Assembly: GCA_028703175.1 (NCBI GenBank)
Contig: JAQVNJ010000121.1
Location: forward strand, 1 to 19,226
From: JAAYCB01 sp012744395
Lineage (GTDB): Bacteria > Planctomycetota > Planctomycetia > Pirellulales > Thermoguttaceae
DNA: 19,226 nt
Direction: 5' to 3'
Shown: piece by piece, positions 1-8,049 of the stretch
Layout of the letters: each line of letters starts with the position of its first letter
Numbering within the stretch: position 1 is the first letter of the stretch
Notes under the pieces: generated by a model
Database searches by the model: none
What the model was told of the DNA's origin: nothing
Seen by the model: the letters and a program-made list of their open reading frames with translations, nothing else
Made by a program: the position numbers and the translations under genes

Positions 1-67
1 CGGCATTCGCCGCCTCTTTTGTCTCCAGAACGGCTCCTGCAATTGCACGTTCTCGCGCGTCAACCAT
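1..67 (-). CDS. Possible 5' end of an unknown gene running off the left edge
   Basis: An ATG whose codon occupies 67-65 on the minus strand opens a reading frame that has no stop before the window edge (22 codons). The visible N-terminus reads MVDARERAIAGAVLETKEAA, which is hydrophilic, helical-looking and of plausible composition. A GAGG element lies 7 nt upstream of the ATG and would serve as a ribosome binding site. The piece is too short to assign a family. It could be a chance ORF in a region of lower GC than the neighbouring genes, so only the start site and open frame are claimed. Confidence 0.35.
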   Translation of the reverse strand, partial: MVDARERAIAGAVLETKEAANA

Positions 68-312
68 ACTCAGACCTCATCACGGGGTTATTGAGAAGTT
101 ACCGGACTTTCACCACCCCACTTCCAACCCCGGACGATCTCAGTGTCAGTCGAAATCAGGGCGCAATTTCCCGAAGGAGTTCGTCGATTTCTGCCAGTAA
201 CCATGTATGGACTCTATTTAGCAGGCTACCACGGCTATCAGGTTTTCGCCTGTGCCCCACAATGTCACGAGAGCTATGCCCATTTCTGGACGATGCCGAC
301 GCGGTTCGTCGC

Positions 313-3300
313 CTAAGATCCCGGCCGATTGTTGCTCTCGGGTGCGGGATCATCAGAGGCCGCCCACAACAGGCGAACGGCCTGTGTTGAGGCGAGCCGC
401 GCGCGGGTAGTGGGAAGCCGAAGAATCCGCCGGGCATGTCCGGCGGGATTATGAGGGAGGGCGAGCCGCGCGCGGGTAGTGGGAAACCGAACGATCCGCC
501 GGGCAAGCCGGCGGGATTTTGGGGGAGGGCGAGCCGCGCGCGGGTAGTGGGAAGCCGAAGAATCCGCCGGGCAAGCCGGCGGGATTTTGGGGGAGGGCGA
601 GCCGCCGCGGGTAGTGGGAAGCCGAAGAATCCGCCGGGCAAGCCGGCGGGATTTTGGGGGAGGGCGAGCCGCCGCGGGTAGTGGGAAACCGAAGAATCCG
701 CCGGACAAGCCGGCGGGATTTGGGGGGAGGTCAAGCCGCCGCGGGTAGTGGGAAACCGAACGATCCGCCGGGCTTGTCCGGCGGGATTCTGGGTGAGGGC
801 GAGCCCGGGCGGCGCCGCGCCGCTTCCGCCGCCTCCGCCAGGCAATTCCACCCACCAAGACCAGCCCCAACCAGCCTGCCGCGCTGAGCGCGCCGCCCCA
901 GAAGACCGTCGGGGGCCGGTAGCGGAAGATCAGCCGGTGCCTGCCGCCGGGGACCCAGGCCCCGCGCATCAGGCGGTTCGCCCGGAGAATCGGGGCGCTG
1001 CGCCCCCCCTGCCCCGCCGTCTCGATCCGCAGTGTCCACCCCGGGTAATACTGGTCGGCCAGCACGACTAGCCCCCCCTCGGCCGAGTCGACTTCCAACT
1101 CGACGCGCGTCGGCTCATAGCGGGTGATCCGGCAGACGCCGGCCGAGGCGGCCCGCGAGCCGGCCGCCGGCACGCCCGGCCGGCTGCAAAACTCCTCGGG
1201 AATCCCCGCGCCGGCCAGTTCGTCAGGATTCGCCTCGACGACGCTGACCGCGCGCAGATCGCGCCGCCGGCCTTGGGGATAAAACACCTCGCCCGTCCGC
1301 CGCCAGAGGGTTCGCCAGTTGCCGGTCGCCGGCGGCGGCAAGACCTCGATCCGTGGCGCCAACCACGCCCGCGGAAGCGGACCGGACAAGCGCCAGAGCG
1401 ATACATCCTCCGGCGCGCCGGCGCTCCGCCCGCCGCGGCCGGCGCCGTCGCTGGAACTGGTCAATCGTCCGCCGGCGAGCGATTCATCGCCGCGGAGGAC
1501 TGCGAACTGGACCGCGATCGACGCCAGCGTGTCCCCGTTCGGAATCCGCCCGGTGCCGCGCCGCTTGGCGTACCAGAGAAACACCTGGTAGTCGTGCGGC
1601 ATGATCGTCGCGTAAACCGCCGCCATCGCCAGCCGCGGTCCAAGGTGGTGGTTGGGCCATCCGCTGGCACGATCCCAGACGAGGCCTTCACGGAGCCGAT
1701 CCGGCGACCCGGCGCTCCGCCAACGGGCCGGCGCCCAGACCGGGCGGCGGTACAGCCGCAAGGGAACCGAGCTCTCGGCCTGGGGACTGCCAAGCTCGTT
1801 GGCCAGCCAGCCGGGCTGCTGCCACAATCGGGCGTCGGCTGTCGGGAGCAGCCACGCATTGGCGAGCCCCAAATCCACGGCCACCAGGATGATCGCCGCA
1901 CACTGCGGCCACTGTTTCGAGCCGGAAGCCCTCCCCAAAAGCCACCAGAAGAGGAACGCACAACAGGCCGACTGGAAGAACCCCTGCACGATGTCGGCGG
2001 CCGCGCCCCGCGCGTCGAGCGGTCCGAACATCACGTCGGGCGGAACGCCTCGAAACACCTCGGGCGCCCTCAACCAGATGCCGAGCGCGACCGCTCCGCC
2101 CGCCAGGCTCGCGCAGCCGAACCAGAAGACCACGCGACGGAGACGCGCCCCGGGCGCTTTGAATGCCCGATCCCAACCGAAGGCCGCGAGCATGCTCAGC
2201 AAGACGGCCGCGAGCGTGAGCAGCTTGGCCGGGTAGCGGAAGTAGATGTAGCCGGGCAGCAGCACGGTCATCAGCCAATACAGCCCTCCGACCGGCGGGC
2301 CGACCCCGAGTCCGCCGGGGCCGCCGCCCGAGGCCGCGAAGACTTCCCGCCCGATCCAACCGGCGCCGAACCATCCGAAGCTGGCGACAACCGCCAGGAG
2401 AGCGGACCAGGAGAGCCACACCGTGCGGCAATCGCCCCGGCGAAATCGCACCGCGGCCAGGGCGAGCGCCAGGGGAACAAGTCCCATGTAAAGCGACGGC
2501 ACCCAGAGGCGGCCTTCGGCGGGGATTCCAGCGGCCCAGCGGCGGTGCGTGGGGAACTGCCGGCCCATCACGTTCGGCCAGAGGTATTCGACCATCCGCC
2601 AGGGCCCCACGCTGAAGTGGTAGACATGGTTGTGGTGCATCGCCCGGTCCAGGTTGCGGCACAACAGGCCGTCGCTCCAGCTTCGCCCCGGGCCGAGGCC
2701 GGCGGAGCCCTCCACCGAGACCAGCTCGTAGAGGTTGCGGGCGACCTCCGTGTGGTAGCGGCTGCTCTGGCCGGTCAACTCGCTCGACGGCAGGACCTGG
2801 ACGGCGGCCAACAGGAAGGCCCCCGTGGCGGAGACGGCCAGCAGGGCCGGGCGAGGCCAACCGCCGCCGCTCGGCGCCTGTTGCGCAGCGCCCCGCATGG
2901 CGTCGGACCGGCCGCCCCGCCGCTTGCGCCACCACAGGAGGATCGCATACAGGCCTGCCAGCAGCCCCACGTGGTAGGCCGACTGCGGGTCGCCGCCGAG
3001 CGTCATCGCCGCCAGGACGGCGGCCAGCGCCAGGCTTGCCGCGAGGCTGCGGCGGCGGAGCATCCGCTCGGCGGCCAGCAGGGCCAGCGGCATCCAGGCG
3101 GCGCCGACCAGGAAAATCACGTTGCAGACCTGGTAGAGAACGTTGCCGCAGAAAACGTACGACAGGGCCGCGACGGTGGCCGCCGCGGGCGAAGCGTTCC
3201 ACCGCCGGGCGAGGCGATAGGACGTCGCCAAGGCCAACACCGCGTGCCCCAGCACATACAGCCGGTAGGTCCAGCCATCGCCGCTCGGCAGGGCAAAAAT

Positions 3301-3573
3301 CCACGCCGGAGGATAGAACAGCGAGGCCGTGGGATTCCCCGCCAGCGGCACGCCGAGGTTGTCGAGCGGGTTCCAGAGGGCGGGCGCGCCGGCGGCAAGC
3401 TGCTGGCCGGCAAAACGCAGCAGCGGATAGTAATAATGCCCTGAATCGCGGAAGACCCAGATCCCCCCCCGCAACAGCGCGCCGGAAAACACCCAGACGA
3501 AGAGCCCGGCGATGGACAGCCAGGCGATCGTTCGAACGGGACGCAAGAGGGAAGCAGACAACCGCGTTCTCAC
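313..3573 (-). CDS. YfhO/GT-C-like multi-membrane-spanning protein with repeat-encoded C-terminus
   Basis: A large integral membrane protein of 1086 aa. An N-terminal membrane helix (about 16-34) is followed by a luminal-type motif RDSGHYYYP (42-50) and LWNPLDNLGVPLAGNP (66-81). This arrangement is typical of YfhO/GT-C fold glycosyltransferase-like proteins. Many hydrophobic segments follow, then a C-terminal beta-type domain with YYPGW (about residue 840) and a last helix at about 892-911 ending in RRRRKRR. The family is linked to glycosylation of cell-envelope polymers; the substrate here is unknown. The GTG start at 3573 overlaps the atpC stop (GTGA), which implies translational coupling to the ATP synthase operon. 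The frame stays open upstream to 3984, but that part is out of frame with atpC. Residues after about 922 are translated from the tandem repeats and the tail beyond them, so the true family protein probably ended near 790-810. The main part is secure; the C-terminal extension may be an artefact of lost stop codons. Confidence 0.85.
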   Translation of the reverse strand: MRTRLSASLLRPVRTIAWLSIAGLFVWVFSGALLRGGIWVFRDSGHYYYPLLRFAGQQLAAGAPALWNPLDNLGVPLAGNPTASLFYPPAWIFALPSGDGWTYRLYVLGHAVLALATSYRLARRWNASPAAATVAALSYVFCGNVLYQVCNVIFLVGAAWMPLALLAAERMLRRRSLAASLALAAVLAAMTLGGDPQSAYHVGLLAGLYAILLWWRKRRGGRSDAMRGAAQQAPSGGGWPRPALLAVSATGAFLLAAVQVLPSSELTGQSSRYHTEVARNLYELVSVEGSAGLGPGRSWSDGLLCRNLDRAMHHNHVYHFSVGPWRMVEYLWPNVMGRQFPTHRRWAAGIPAEGRLWVPSLYMGLVPLALALAAVRFRRGDCRTVWLSWSALLAVVASFGWFGAGWIGREVFAASGGGPGGLGVGPPVGGLYWLMTVLLPGYIYFRYPAKLLTLAAVLLSMLAAFGWDRAFKAPGARLRRVVFWFGCASLAGGAVALGIWLRAPEVFRGVPPDVMFGPLDARGAAADIVQGFFQSACCAFLFWWLLGRASGSKQWPQCAAIILVAVDLGLANAWLLPTADARLWQQPGWLANELGSPQAESSVPLRLYRRPVWAPARWRSAGSPDRLREGLVWDRASGWPNHHLGPRLAMAAVYATIMPHDYQVFLWYAKRRGTGRIPNGDTLASIAVQFAVLRGDESLAGGRLTSSSDGAGRGGRSAGAPEDVSLWRLSGPLPRAWLAPRIEVLPPPATGNWRTLWRRTGEVFYPQGRRRDLRAVSVVEANPDELAGAGIPEEFCSRPGVPAAGSRAASAGVCRITRYEPTRVELEVDSAEGGLVVLADQYYPGWTLRIETAGQGGRSAPILRANRLMRGAWVPGGRHRLIFRYRPPTVFWGGALSAAGWLGLVLVGGIAWRRRRKRRGAARARPHPESRRTSPADRSVSHYPRRLDLPPNPAGLSGGFFGFPLPAAARPPPKSRRLARRILRLPTTRGGSPSPKIPPACPADSSASHYPRAARPPPKSRRLARRIVRFPTTRARLALPHNPAGHARRILRLPTTRARLASTQAVRLLWAASDDPAPESNNRPGS
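391..805 (-). repeat. Six tandem 67-69 bp hairpin-bearing repeats
   Basis: Units begin at 391, 460, 528, 596, 663 and 730 (lengths 69, 68, 68, 67, 67, 68), and a seventh copy breaks off after its first 8 bases (798-805). Each unit carries an imperfect inverted repeat with left arm AATCCGCCGG, a short loop (mostly GCAAG, also GCATGT or GCTTGT) and right arm CCGGCGGGATT. The arm is followed by a G-rich stretch and the constant GCGGGTAGTGGGAA. The loop varies more than the arms. Length differences come from GCGCGCGGG versus GCCGCGGG and similar slips. On the minus strand no frame of the repeat contains a stop codon; on the plus strand the constant GGGTAG supplies stops. The array overlaps the 3' end of the yfhO-like gene. 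It resembles extragenic palindromic repeats more than a transposon: no transposase or terminal inverted repeats are visible. Confidence 0.93.
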
Positions 3574-3971
3574 TTGGGATTCCGCTGCGCGATCCGCAGT
3601 TGGGCCCGGGCCTGGTCCACGGCGCGGTCGCGAACGGCCATTTGTTCCGGCGAGCGGGCGAGCTTGCCCCGCGCGGCTGCGAGGGCCTCCCGCGCCTCGG
3701 GCTCGCCCAGCGAGCCCGCCGCAACCGCGCGCTCCGTCAGCAGAGACACCCTGTTGTTGAGCACCTCGACGAATCCGCCTTCGATGTAGTAACGCTCGGG
3801 CCCCCCGCCCGTCTCCAGGCGCAACTCGCCGCAGCCCAACCGGCCGATCAGCGGGCTGCGCCCCGGGGCGACGCCCAGTTCGCCGTCGTACAGCGGGAGC
3901 GCCACGAACCATGCCTGGCGGTCGAGGACGGTCCGTTCCGGGGTGACGACGATGCAGCGAAGCTCGGACAT
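3570..3971 (-). CDS. atpC: F1Fo ATP synthase subunit epsilon
   Basis: Epsilon subunit (133 aa) of the central stalk of F1, which couples rotation to catalysis and can inhibit ATP hydrolysis. The N-terminal beta-sandwich is recognisable (MSELRCIVVTPERTVLD, then ALPLYDGELGVAPGRSPLIG and YYIEGGFVEVLNNRVSLL). It is followed by an Ala/Arg/Glu-rich helical C-terminal region (from about 88). A longer frame starts at TTG 4013, but ATG 3971 gives the normal family N-terminus and length and is preferred. No strong ribosome binding site is visible. The gene follows atpD after 93 nt, and its TGA stop overlaps the GTG start of the yfhO-like gene. Confidence 0.95.
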   Translation of the reverse strand: MSELRCIVVTPERTVLDRQAWFVALPLYDGELGVAPGRSPLIGRLGCGELRLETGGGPERYYIEGGFVEVLNNRVSLLTERAVAAGSLGEPEAREALAAARGKLARSPEQMAVRDRAVDQARAQLRIAQRNPK

Positions 3972-4064
3972 GGCAGCGGACCAATCGGCCTGTGACGATG
4001 ACTTTTCGGACAAACTTTCAAACGTTCCGTCGCCGCCGGCGCCCGCGCCGCGACGGCCGGCAAC

Positions 4065-5522
4065 CTAGCGGCTGGCCTCCATCCGCTTGGCCTGCGCCTC
4101 GACCTGCTCGATGCCACCGACGTACATGAAGGCCTCTTCGGGGAAATGATCCCATTTGCCGTCGGCGATCTCCTCGAAACTCTCGATCGTCTCCTCCAAG
4201 GGGGTAATTTCACCCGGCTTGCCCGTGAACGGCTCGGCGACGATAAACGGCTGCGAGAGGAACCGCTCCATCCGCCGGGCGCGGTGCACGATGAGCTTGT
4301 CTTCCTCCGACAACTCGTCGACCCCGAGGATCGCAATGATGTCCTGAAGCTCGCGGTACCGCTGAAGCGTCGTCTGCACTCGGCGAGCGCACGCGTAGTG
4401 CCGCGCTCCGACGTATTGCGGATCGAGCACGCGGCTGCTCGAAGCCAGCGGATCGACGGCCGGGTAGATGCCTTTCTCGCTGATCGAACGCTCCAGGTAG
4501 ATGAACGCGTCGAGCTGGCCGAAGGCCGTCGCCGGCGCCGGGTCCGTGGGATCGTCCGCCGGGACGTAGACCGCCTGGACAGAGGTGATCGCCCCCTTGG
4601 CGGTCGACGTGATCCGCTCCTGAAGCGCGCCCATCTCCGTGGCGAGCGTCGGCTGGTAGCCGACCGCCGAGGGCATCCGGCCCAGCAGCGCGGAGACCTC
4701 GCTCCCCGCCTGCGAGAAGCGGAAGATATTGTCGACGAACAACAGCACGTCCGTGCCGGTCGTGTCGCGGAAGTATTCCGCCATCGTCAGCGCCGAGAGG
4801 GCCACGCGGAGCCGCGCGCCCGGCGGTTCGTTCATCTGGCCGAAGACCATGCACGTCTGTTCGAGGACCGCCCGCCCGTCGGCCATCTTCGTCTCCTGCA
4901 TCTCCAGCCAGAGATCGTTCCCCTCGCGGGTTCGCTCCCCGACGCCGGCAAACACGGAATACCCCCCGTGCTGGCTGGCGATCCGCGCGATCAACTCGGT
5001 CAGGATCACCGTCTTGCCGAGCCCGGCGCCGCCGAACAAGCCCGCCTTGCCGCCGCGGACAAACGGCGTCAGCAAATCGATCACCTTGATGCCGGTCTCG
5101 AAGACTTCGGTCTTCGTGGAAAGCTCCGTGACCTCGGGCGGGTCGCGGTGGATCGGCCAGCGCTCCGCCGCGTCCACCGGGCCCCGCCCGTCGACCGGTT
5201 CGCCGAGAAGGTTGAAGACGCGGCCGAGCGTGGCTTTGCCGACCGGCACGGTCACCGGGGCGCCCGTGTCGACGCATTCGGCTCCGCGCATCAGCCCATC
5301 GGTGCTGCCGAGGGCCACGCAGCGGACGCGGCCGCCCCCGAGGTGCTGCTGGACTTCCCCCGTCAGCTCGAGGCGGACTCCCTTCTCCGCGCTGGAGATC
5401 TTCACCGCGTGGTAGATCGCCGGCAAGCGGTTCTCGGGGTATTCCACGTCGAACGTGGAGCCGATCACCTGGGTAACGCGGCCGATGTTGGCTCGCTCGG
5501 GCGTGGTTGAAGCTGTCGGCAT
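4065..5522 (-). CDS. atpD: F1Fo ATP synthase subunit beta
   Basis: Catalytic beta subunit (485 aa) of F1, which makes ATP from ADP and phosphate. The order is beta-barrel N-domain (about 12-90), then the nucleotide-binding domain with Walker A GGAGLGKT at 164-171. The usual Val is Leu here, a conservative change. GVGERTREGND follows with the catalytic Glu at 196, and the C-terminal helical domain carries DELSEED at 402-408. The ending, with DGKWDHFPEEAFMYVGGIEQ, is typical. Length is normal for the family. It lies 60 nt after atpG and before atpC in the usual atpAGDC order. Confidence 0.98.
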   Translation of the reverse strand: MPTASTTPERANIGRVTQVIGSTFDVEYPENRLPAIYHAVKISSAEKGVRLELTGEVQQHLGGGRVRCVALGSTDGLMRGAECVDTGAPVTVPVGKATLGRVFNLLGEPVDGRGPVDAAERWPIHRDPPEVTELSTKTEVFETGIKVIDLLTPFVRGGKAGLFGGAGLGKTVILTELIARIASQHGGYSVFAGVGERTREGNDLWLEMQETKMADGRAVLEQTCMVFGQMNEPPGARLRVALSALTMAEYFRDTTGTDVLLFVDNIFRFSQAGSEVSALLGRMPSAVGYQPTLATEMGALQERITSTAKGAITSVQAVYVPADDPTDPAPATAFGQLDAFIYLERSISEKGIYPAVDPLASSSRVLDPQYVGARHYACARRVQTTLQRYRELQDIIAILGVDELSEEDKLIVHRARRMERFLSQPFIVAEPFTGKPGEITPLEETIESFEEIADGKWDHFPEEAFMYVGGIEQVEAQAKRMEASR

Positions 5523-5582
5523 GGCGGTCCGTTGGTCTTCTCTCTCGCGTGCGCGGACTTCCCGCGGGGGAAACGCGCTGGG

Positions 5583-6467
5583 TTACTTGTTCTGCGCTTC
5601 GGCGCCGCTGATCACTTCGAGAAGCTCGTTGGTGATCTGGCCCTGCCGCGCCCGGTTGTAGGTCATCGTCAGGTGGGCGATGATCTGGTCGGCGTTTTCC
5701 GTGGCGGCCTTCATCGCCAGCATCCGGGCGACCTGCTCGCTCACGGCCGCGTCCAGAAAGCACTTGAAAAGCCTGACCCGGAAACTCATCGGCACGATCT
5801 CGGCGAGGATGCTCTCCGCCGAGGGGAGGAACTCGTAGCCCGACTCGCCCGCCAGTTCCTCCTCCTCCCCTTCCCCGCGGTCGGCGCCGCCGATCGGCAG
5901 CAGCGTTTCCGACACCGCGGATTGCCGGCTGAGACTCTCGAACTTCGTGTAGACAATCTCCAGACGGTCCAAGCCGCCCGCTCCAAAAGCCTCGAGATAT
6001 CCCTTGGCGAGGACTTCGACCTCGTCCAGCCGCGGCCGGTCCTCGAAGTGCGTGAAGGTCCGATCCGGGTCGATCCCGCGGAAGCGGAGCCCGGCGACGC
6101 CCCGCTTGCCGGCGACCTCCAACCGCAGATTCTCGAACTCGCTGCGGAGCTCCTTCCAACGCAGGGCGGCCAGGCGCAGGACGCCGCCGTTGTACCCGCC
6201 GCAAAGACCGCGGTTGGAGCTGAGCACGAGCAGCGCGGCGCCGCGCGGCTCGGGACGCTGCTCAAGCAGCGGGTGCCGCGGCGCCAGGCCGCTCCGCGAC
6301 AGATTGCCGACCAGTTCCGCCAGCCGCTCCGCGTAGGCGCCGGCGGACAGCGCGCGATCCATCGCCCGCCGGAACGTAGCCGTGGAGATCAGCTCCATCG
6401 TCCGCGTGATCTTGCGGATGTTGCGGATCGATTTGCGCCGCCTGTCGAGTGCTCGCGCTTTTGCCAT
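5583..6467 (-). CDS. atpG: F1Fo ATP synthase subunit gamma
   Basis: Gamma subunit (294 aa), the rotor shaft inside the alpha3beta3 ring. The N-terminal helix reads SIRNIRKITRTMELISTATF, the family signature for the coiled coil that enters F1. LSSNRGLCGGYN (about 82-93) marks the start of the Rossmann-like domain. The C-terminal coiled-coil helix has MLAMKAATENADQIIAHLTM and YNRARQGQITNELLEVISGA. A Glu/Gly-rich stretch (EGEEEELAGESG, about residues 195-210) is an insertion-like loop in the middle domain. The start at ATG 6467 matches the family start MAKARALDRR. It sits 55 nt after atpA. Confidence 0.97.
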   Translation of the reverse strand: MAKARALDRRRKSIRNIRKITRTMELISTATFRRAMDRALSAGAYAERLAELVGNLSRSGLAPRHPLLEQRPEPRGAALLVLSSNRGLCGGYNGGVLRLAALRWKELRSEFENLRLEVAGKRGVAGLRFRGIDPDRTFTHFEDRPRLDEVEVLAKGYLEAFGAGGLDRLEIVYTKFESLSRQSAVSETLLPIGGADRGEGEEEELAGESGYEFLPSAESILAEIVPMSFRVRLFKCFLDAAVSEQVARMLAMKAATENADQIIAHLTMTYNRARQGQITNELLEVISGAEAQNK

Positions 6468-6522
6468 CAGGGATCAAACTCGCCGTCTCAATCGGTTCTC
6501 TGGTTCTCTCCGCCGCGGCCGG

Positions 6523-8049
6523 CTAGGATTTCCCGCCATCCACCTGCTGGAACTCGGCGACCGCGGCTTCGAGCTCGGCGCTGCGACCGGTCGTCTTGTC
6601 GAGTTCGATATCCCCGGCCGCCTCGATCGTGTCCCAGAGGTCCTGCTTCTTTGCGTGGATGAACTCGAGGAACTTGCGCTCCCAGGCACTGATCTGGCCG
6701 ACCGGGATTTTGTCCATGTGGCCACGCGTGCCGGCATAGATCGCCAACACCTGGTCGGTCACCGGCAGCGGATTGCAAAGCCCCTGTTTGAGCAGTTCGG
6801 TCATGCGGTACCCGCGATCGAGCCGGGCCTGGGTCGCCGGGTCGAGTTCGGTCCCCAACTGGGCGAACGCCTCCAGCTCGCGAAACGCCGCCAGGGCCAG
6901 CCGCAATCCGCCGGCCACCCGCTTCATCGCCGGCACCTGGGCCGCGCCGCCGACGCGGGAAACGGAAATCCCCACGTTCATCGCCGGGCGCTGGCCGGAG
7001 AAAAACAGGTCCGGCTGGAGGTAAATCTGCCCATCGGTGATCGAAATCACGTTCGTGGGAATGTACGCTGAAACCTCGCCTTCGAGCGTCTCGACGATCG
7101 GCAGCGCCGTCAGCGAACCGCCGCCGAGCCGCGCGTTGAGCTTGCACGACCGCTCCAGCAACCGGCTGTGGCAGTAGAAGATGTCGCCCGGGTAAGCCTC
7201 CCGCCCCGGCGGCCGGCGCATCAAGAGCGAGAGCTCGCGATACGCCACGGCCTGCTTGGAGAGGTCGTCGTAGATCACCAGGGAATGCTCGCCTTTGTAG
7301 GTGAAATGCTCGGCCATCGCGCAGCCCGCGTAAGGGGCCACGTATTGCAGCGGGGCGGGCGAACTCGCCCCCGCCAGGATGATCGTCGTGTAGTCCATCG
7401 CCCCCTGCTCGCGCAACACCTCGATCAGCCCGGCGACCGTCGATTCCTTCTGGCCGATGGCGACGTAGAAACATTTCACGCCCGTCTGCTTCTGGTTGAT
7501 GATCGTGTCGATGCAGATCGCCGTCTTGCCGGTCTTGCGGTCGCCGATGATCAGCTCCCGCTGGCCGCGCCCGATCGGCGTCATCGAGTCGATCGCCTTG
7601 ATGCCGGTTTGCAGCGGCTCCTTGACCGGCTGCCGGTCGGCGACGCCGGGAGCCGGGGCTTCCACGGCCCGGCGGTGGCTGGTGGCCACCGCCCCCTTGC
7701 CGTCGAGCGGGTTGCCCAGCGGGTCGAGCACCCGGCCGAGCACGGCGTCGCCCACCGGCACGCTGAGCAACTGGCCGGTGCTGCGGACCTCGTCGCCTTC
7801 GTTGATCGCCAGGTAGTCGCCAAGGATGATCACGCCCACGGAGTTCTCCTCGAGGTTGAACGCCAACCCCTGGATTCCGCCGGGAAACTCGACCATCTCG
7901 CCGGCCATCACGCCCGACAGCCCGTAGACTCGGGCGATCCCGTCGCCCACTTCCAGCACGCGGCCGGTCTCGCGAACGTCGATCCGCGATTCGTATTGCT
8001 CAATTTCCTGCCGGATCACCGAAGCGATCTCGTCGGCTCTGAATTTCAT
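6523..8049 (-). CDS. atpA: F1Fo ATP synthase subunit alpha
   Basis: Regulatory, non-catalytic nucleotide-binding alpha subunit (508 aa) of F1. N-domain with VGDGIARVYGL (34-44), Walker A GDRKTGKT at 169-176 (the more usual residue is Gln where Lys is present), and ISVSRVGGAAQ at 361-371 with the arginine finger R365 that completes the catalytic site on beta. The C-terminal helical domain is complete, and length is normal. The ATG at 8049 is preceded by an AGGAG Shine-Dalgarno site 6 nt upstream. The start lies inside the end of atpH: the two genes overlap by 50 nt in different frames. Confidence 0.98.
   Translation of the reverse strand: MKFRADEIASVIRQEIEQYESRIDVRETGRVLEVGDGIARVYGLSGVMAGEMVEFPGGIQGLAFNLEENSVGVIILGDYLAINEGDEVRSTGQLLSVPVGDAVLGRVLDPLGNPLDGKGAVATSHRRAVEAPAPGVADRQPVKEPLQTGIKAIDSMTPIGRGQRELIIGDRKTGKTAICIDTIINQKQTGVKCFYVAIGQKESTVAGLIEVLREQGAMDYTTIILAGASSPAPLQYVAPYAGCAMAEHFTYKGEHSLVIYDDLSKQAVAYRELSLLMRRPPGREAYPGDIFYCHSRLLERSCKLNARLGGGSLTALPIVETLEGEVSAYIPTNVISITDGQIYLQPDLFFSGQRPAMNVGISVSRVGGAAQVPAMKRVAGGLRLALAAFRELEAFAQLGTELDPATQARLDRGYRMTELLKQGLCNPLPVTDQVLAIYAGTRGHMDKIPVGQISAWERKFLEFIHAKKQDLWDTIEAAGDIELDKTTGRSAELEAAVAEFQQVDGGKS

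Noticed and set aside
143..316. A 57-codon plus-strand frame from GTG with an aromatic- and Cys/His-rich product (contains YHGYQVFACAPQCHESYAHF)
   Set aside because: The composition is gene-like, but there is no ribosome binding site, no recognised family, and frames on the other strand across the same bases look equally plausible. It could be a decayed gene fragment.
156..851. Long minus-strand frame through the repeats (231 aa)
   Set aside because: It is a different frame of the tandem repeat, and all three minus frames are stop-free there. Nothing outside the repeat supports it.
1273..3444. A 723-aa open frame on the plus strand opposite the yfhO-like gene
   Set aside because: Antisense shadow in GC-rich DNA: very rich in Arg/Pro/Gly/Gln, with no domain signature, while the minus-strand protein has clear membrane segments and family motifs.
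3574..3984. N-terminal extension of the yfhO-like frame up to 3984
   Set aside because: This part is atpC read out of frame. The GTG at 3573 overlapping the atpC stop gives a normal N-terminal membrane helix.
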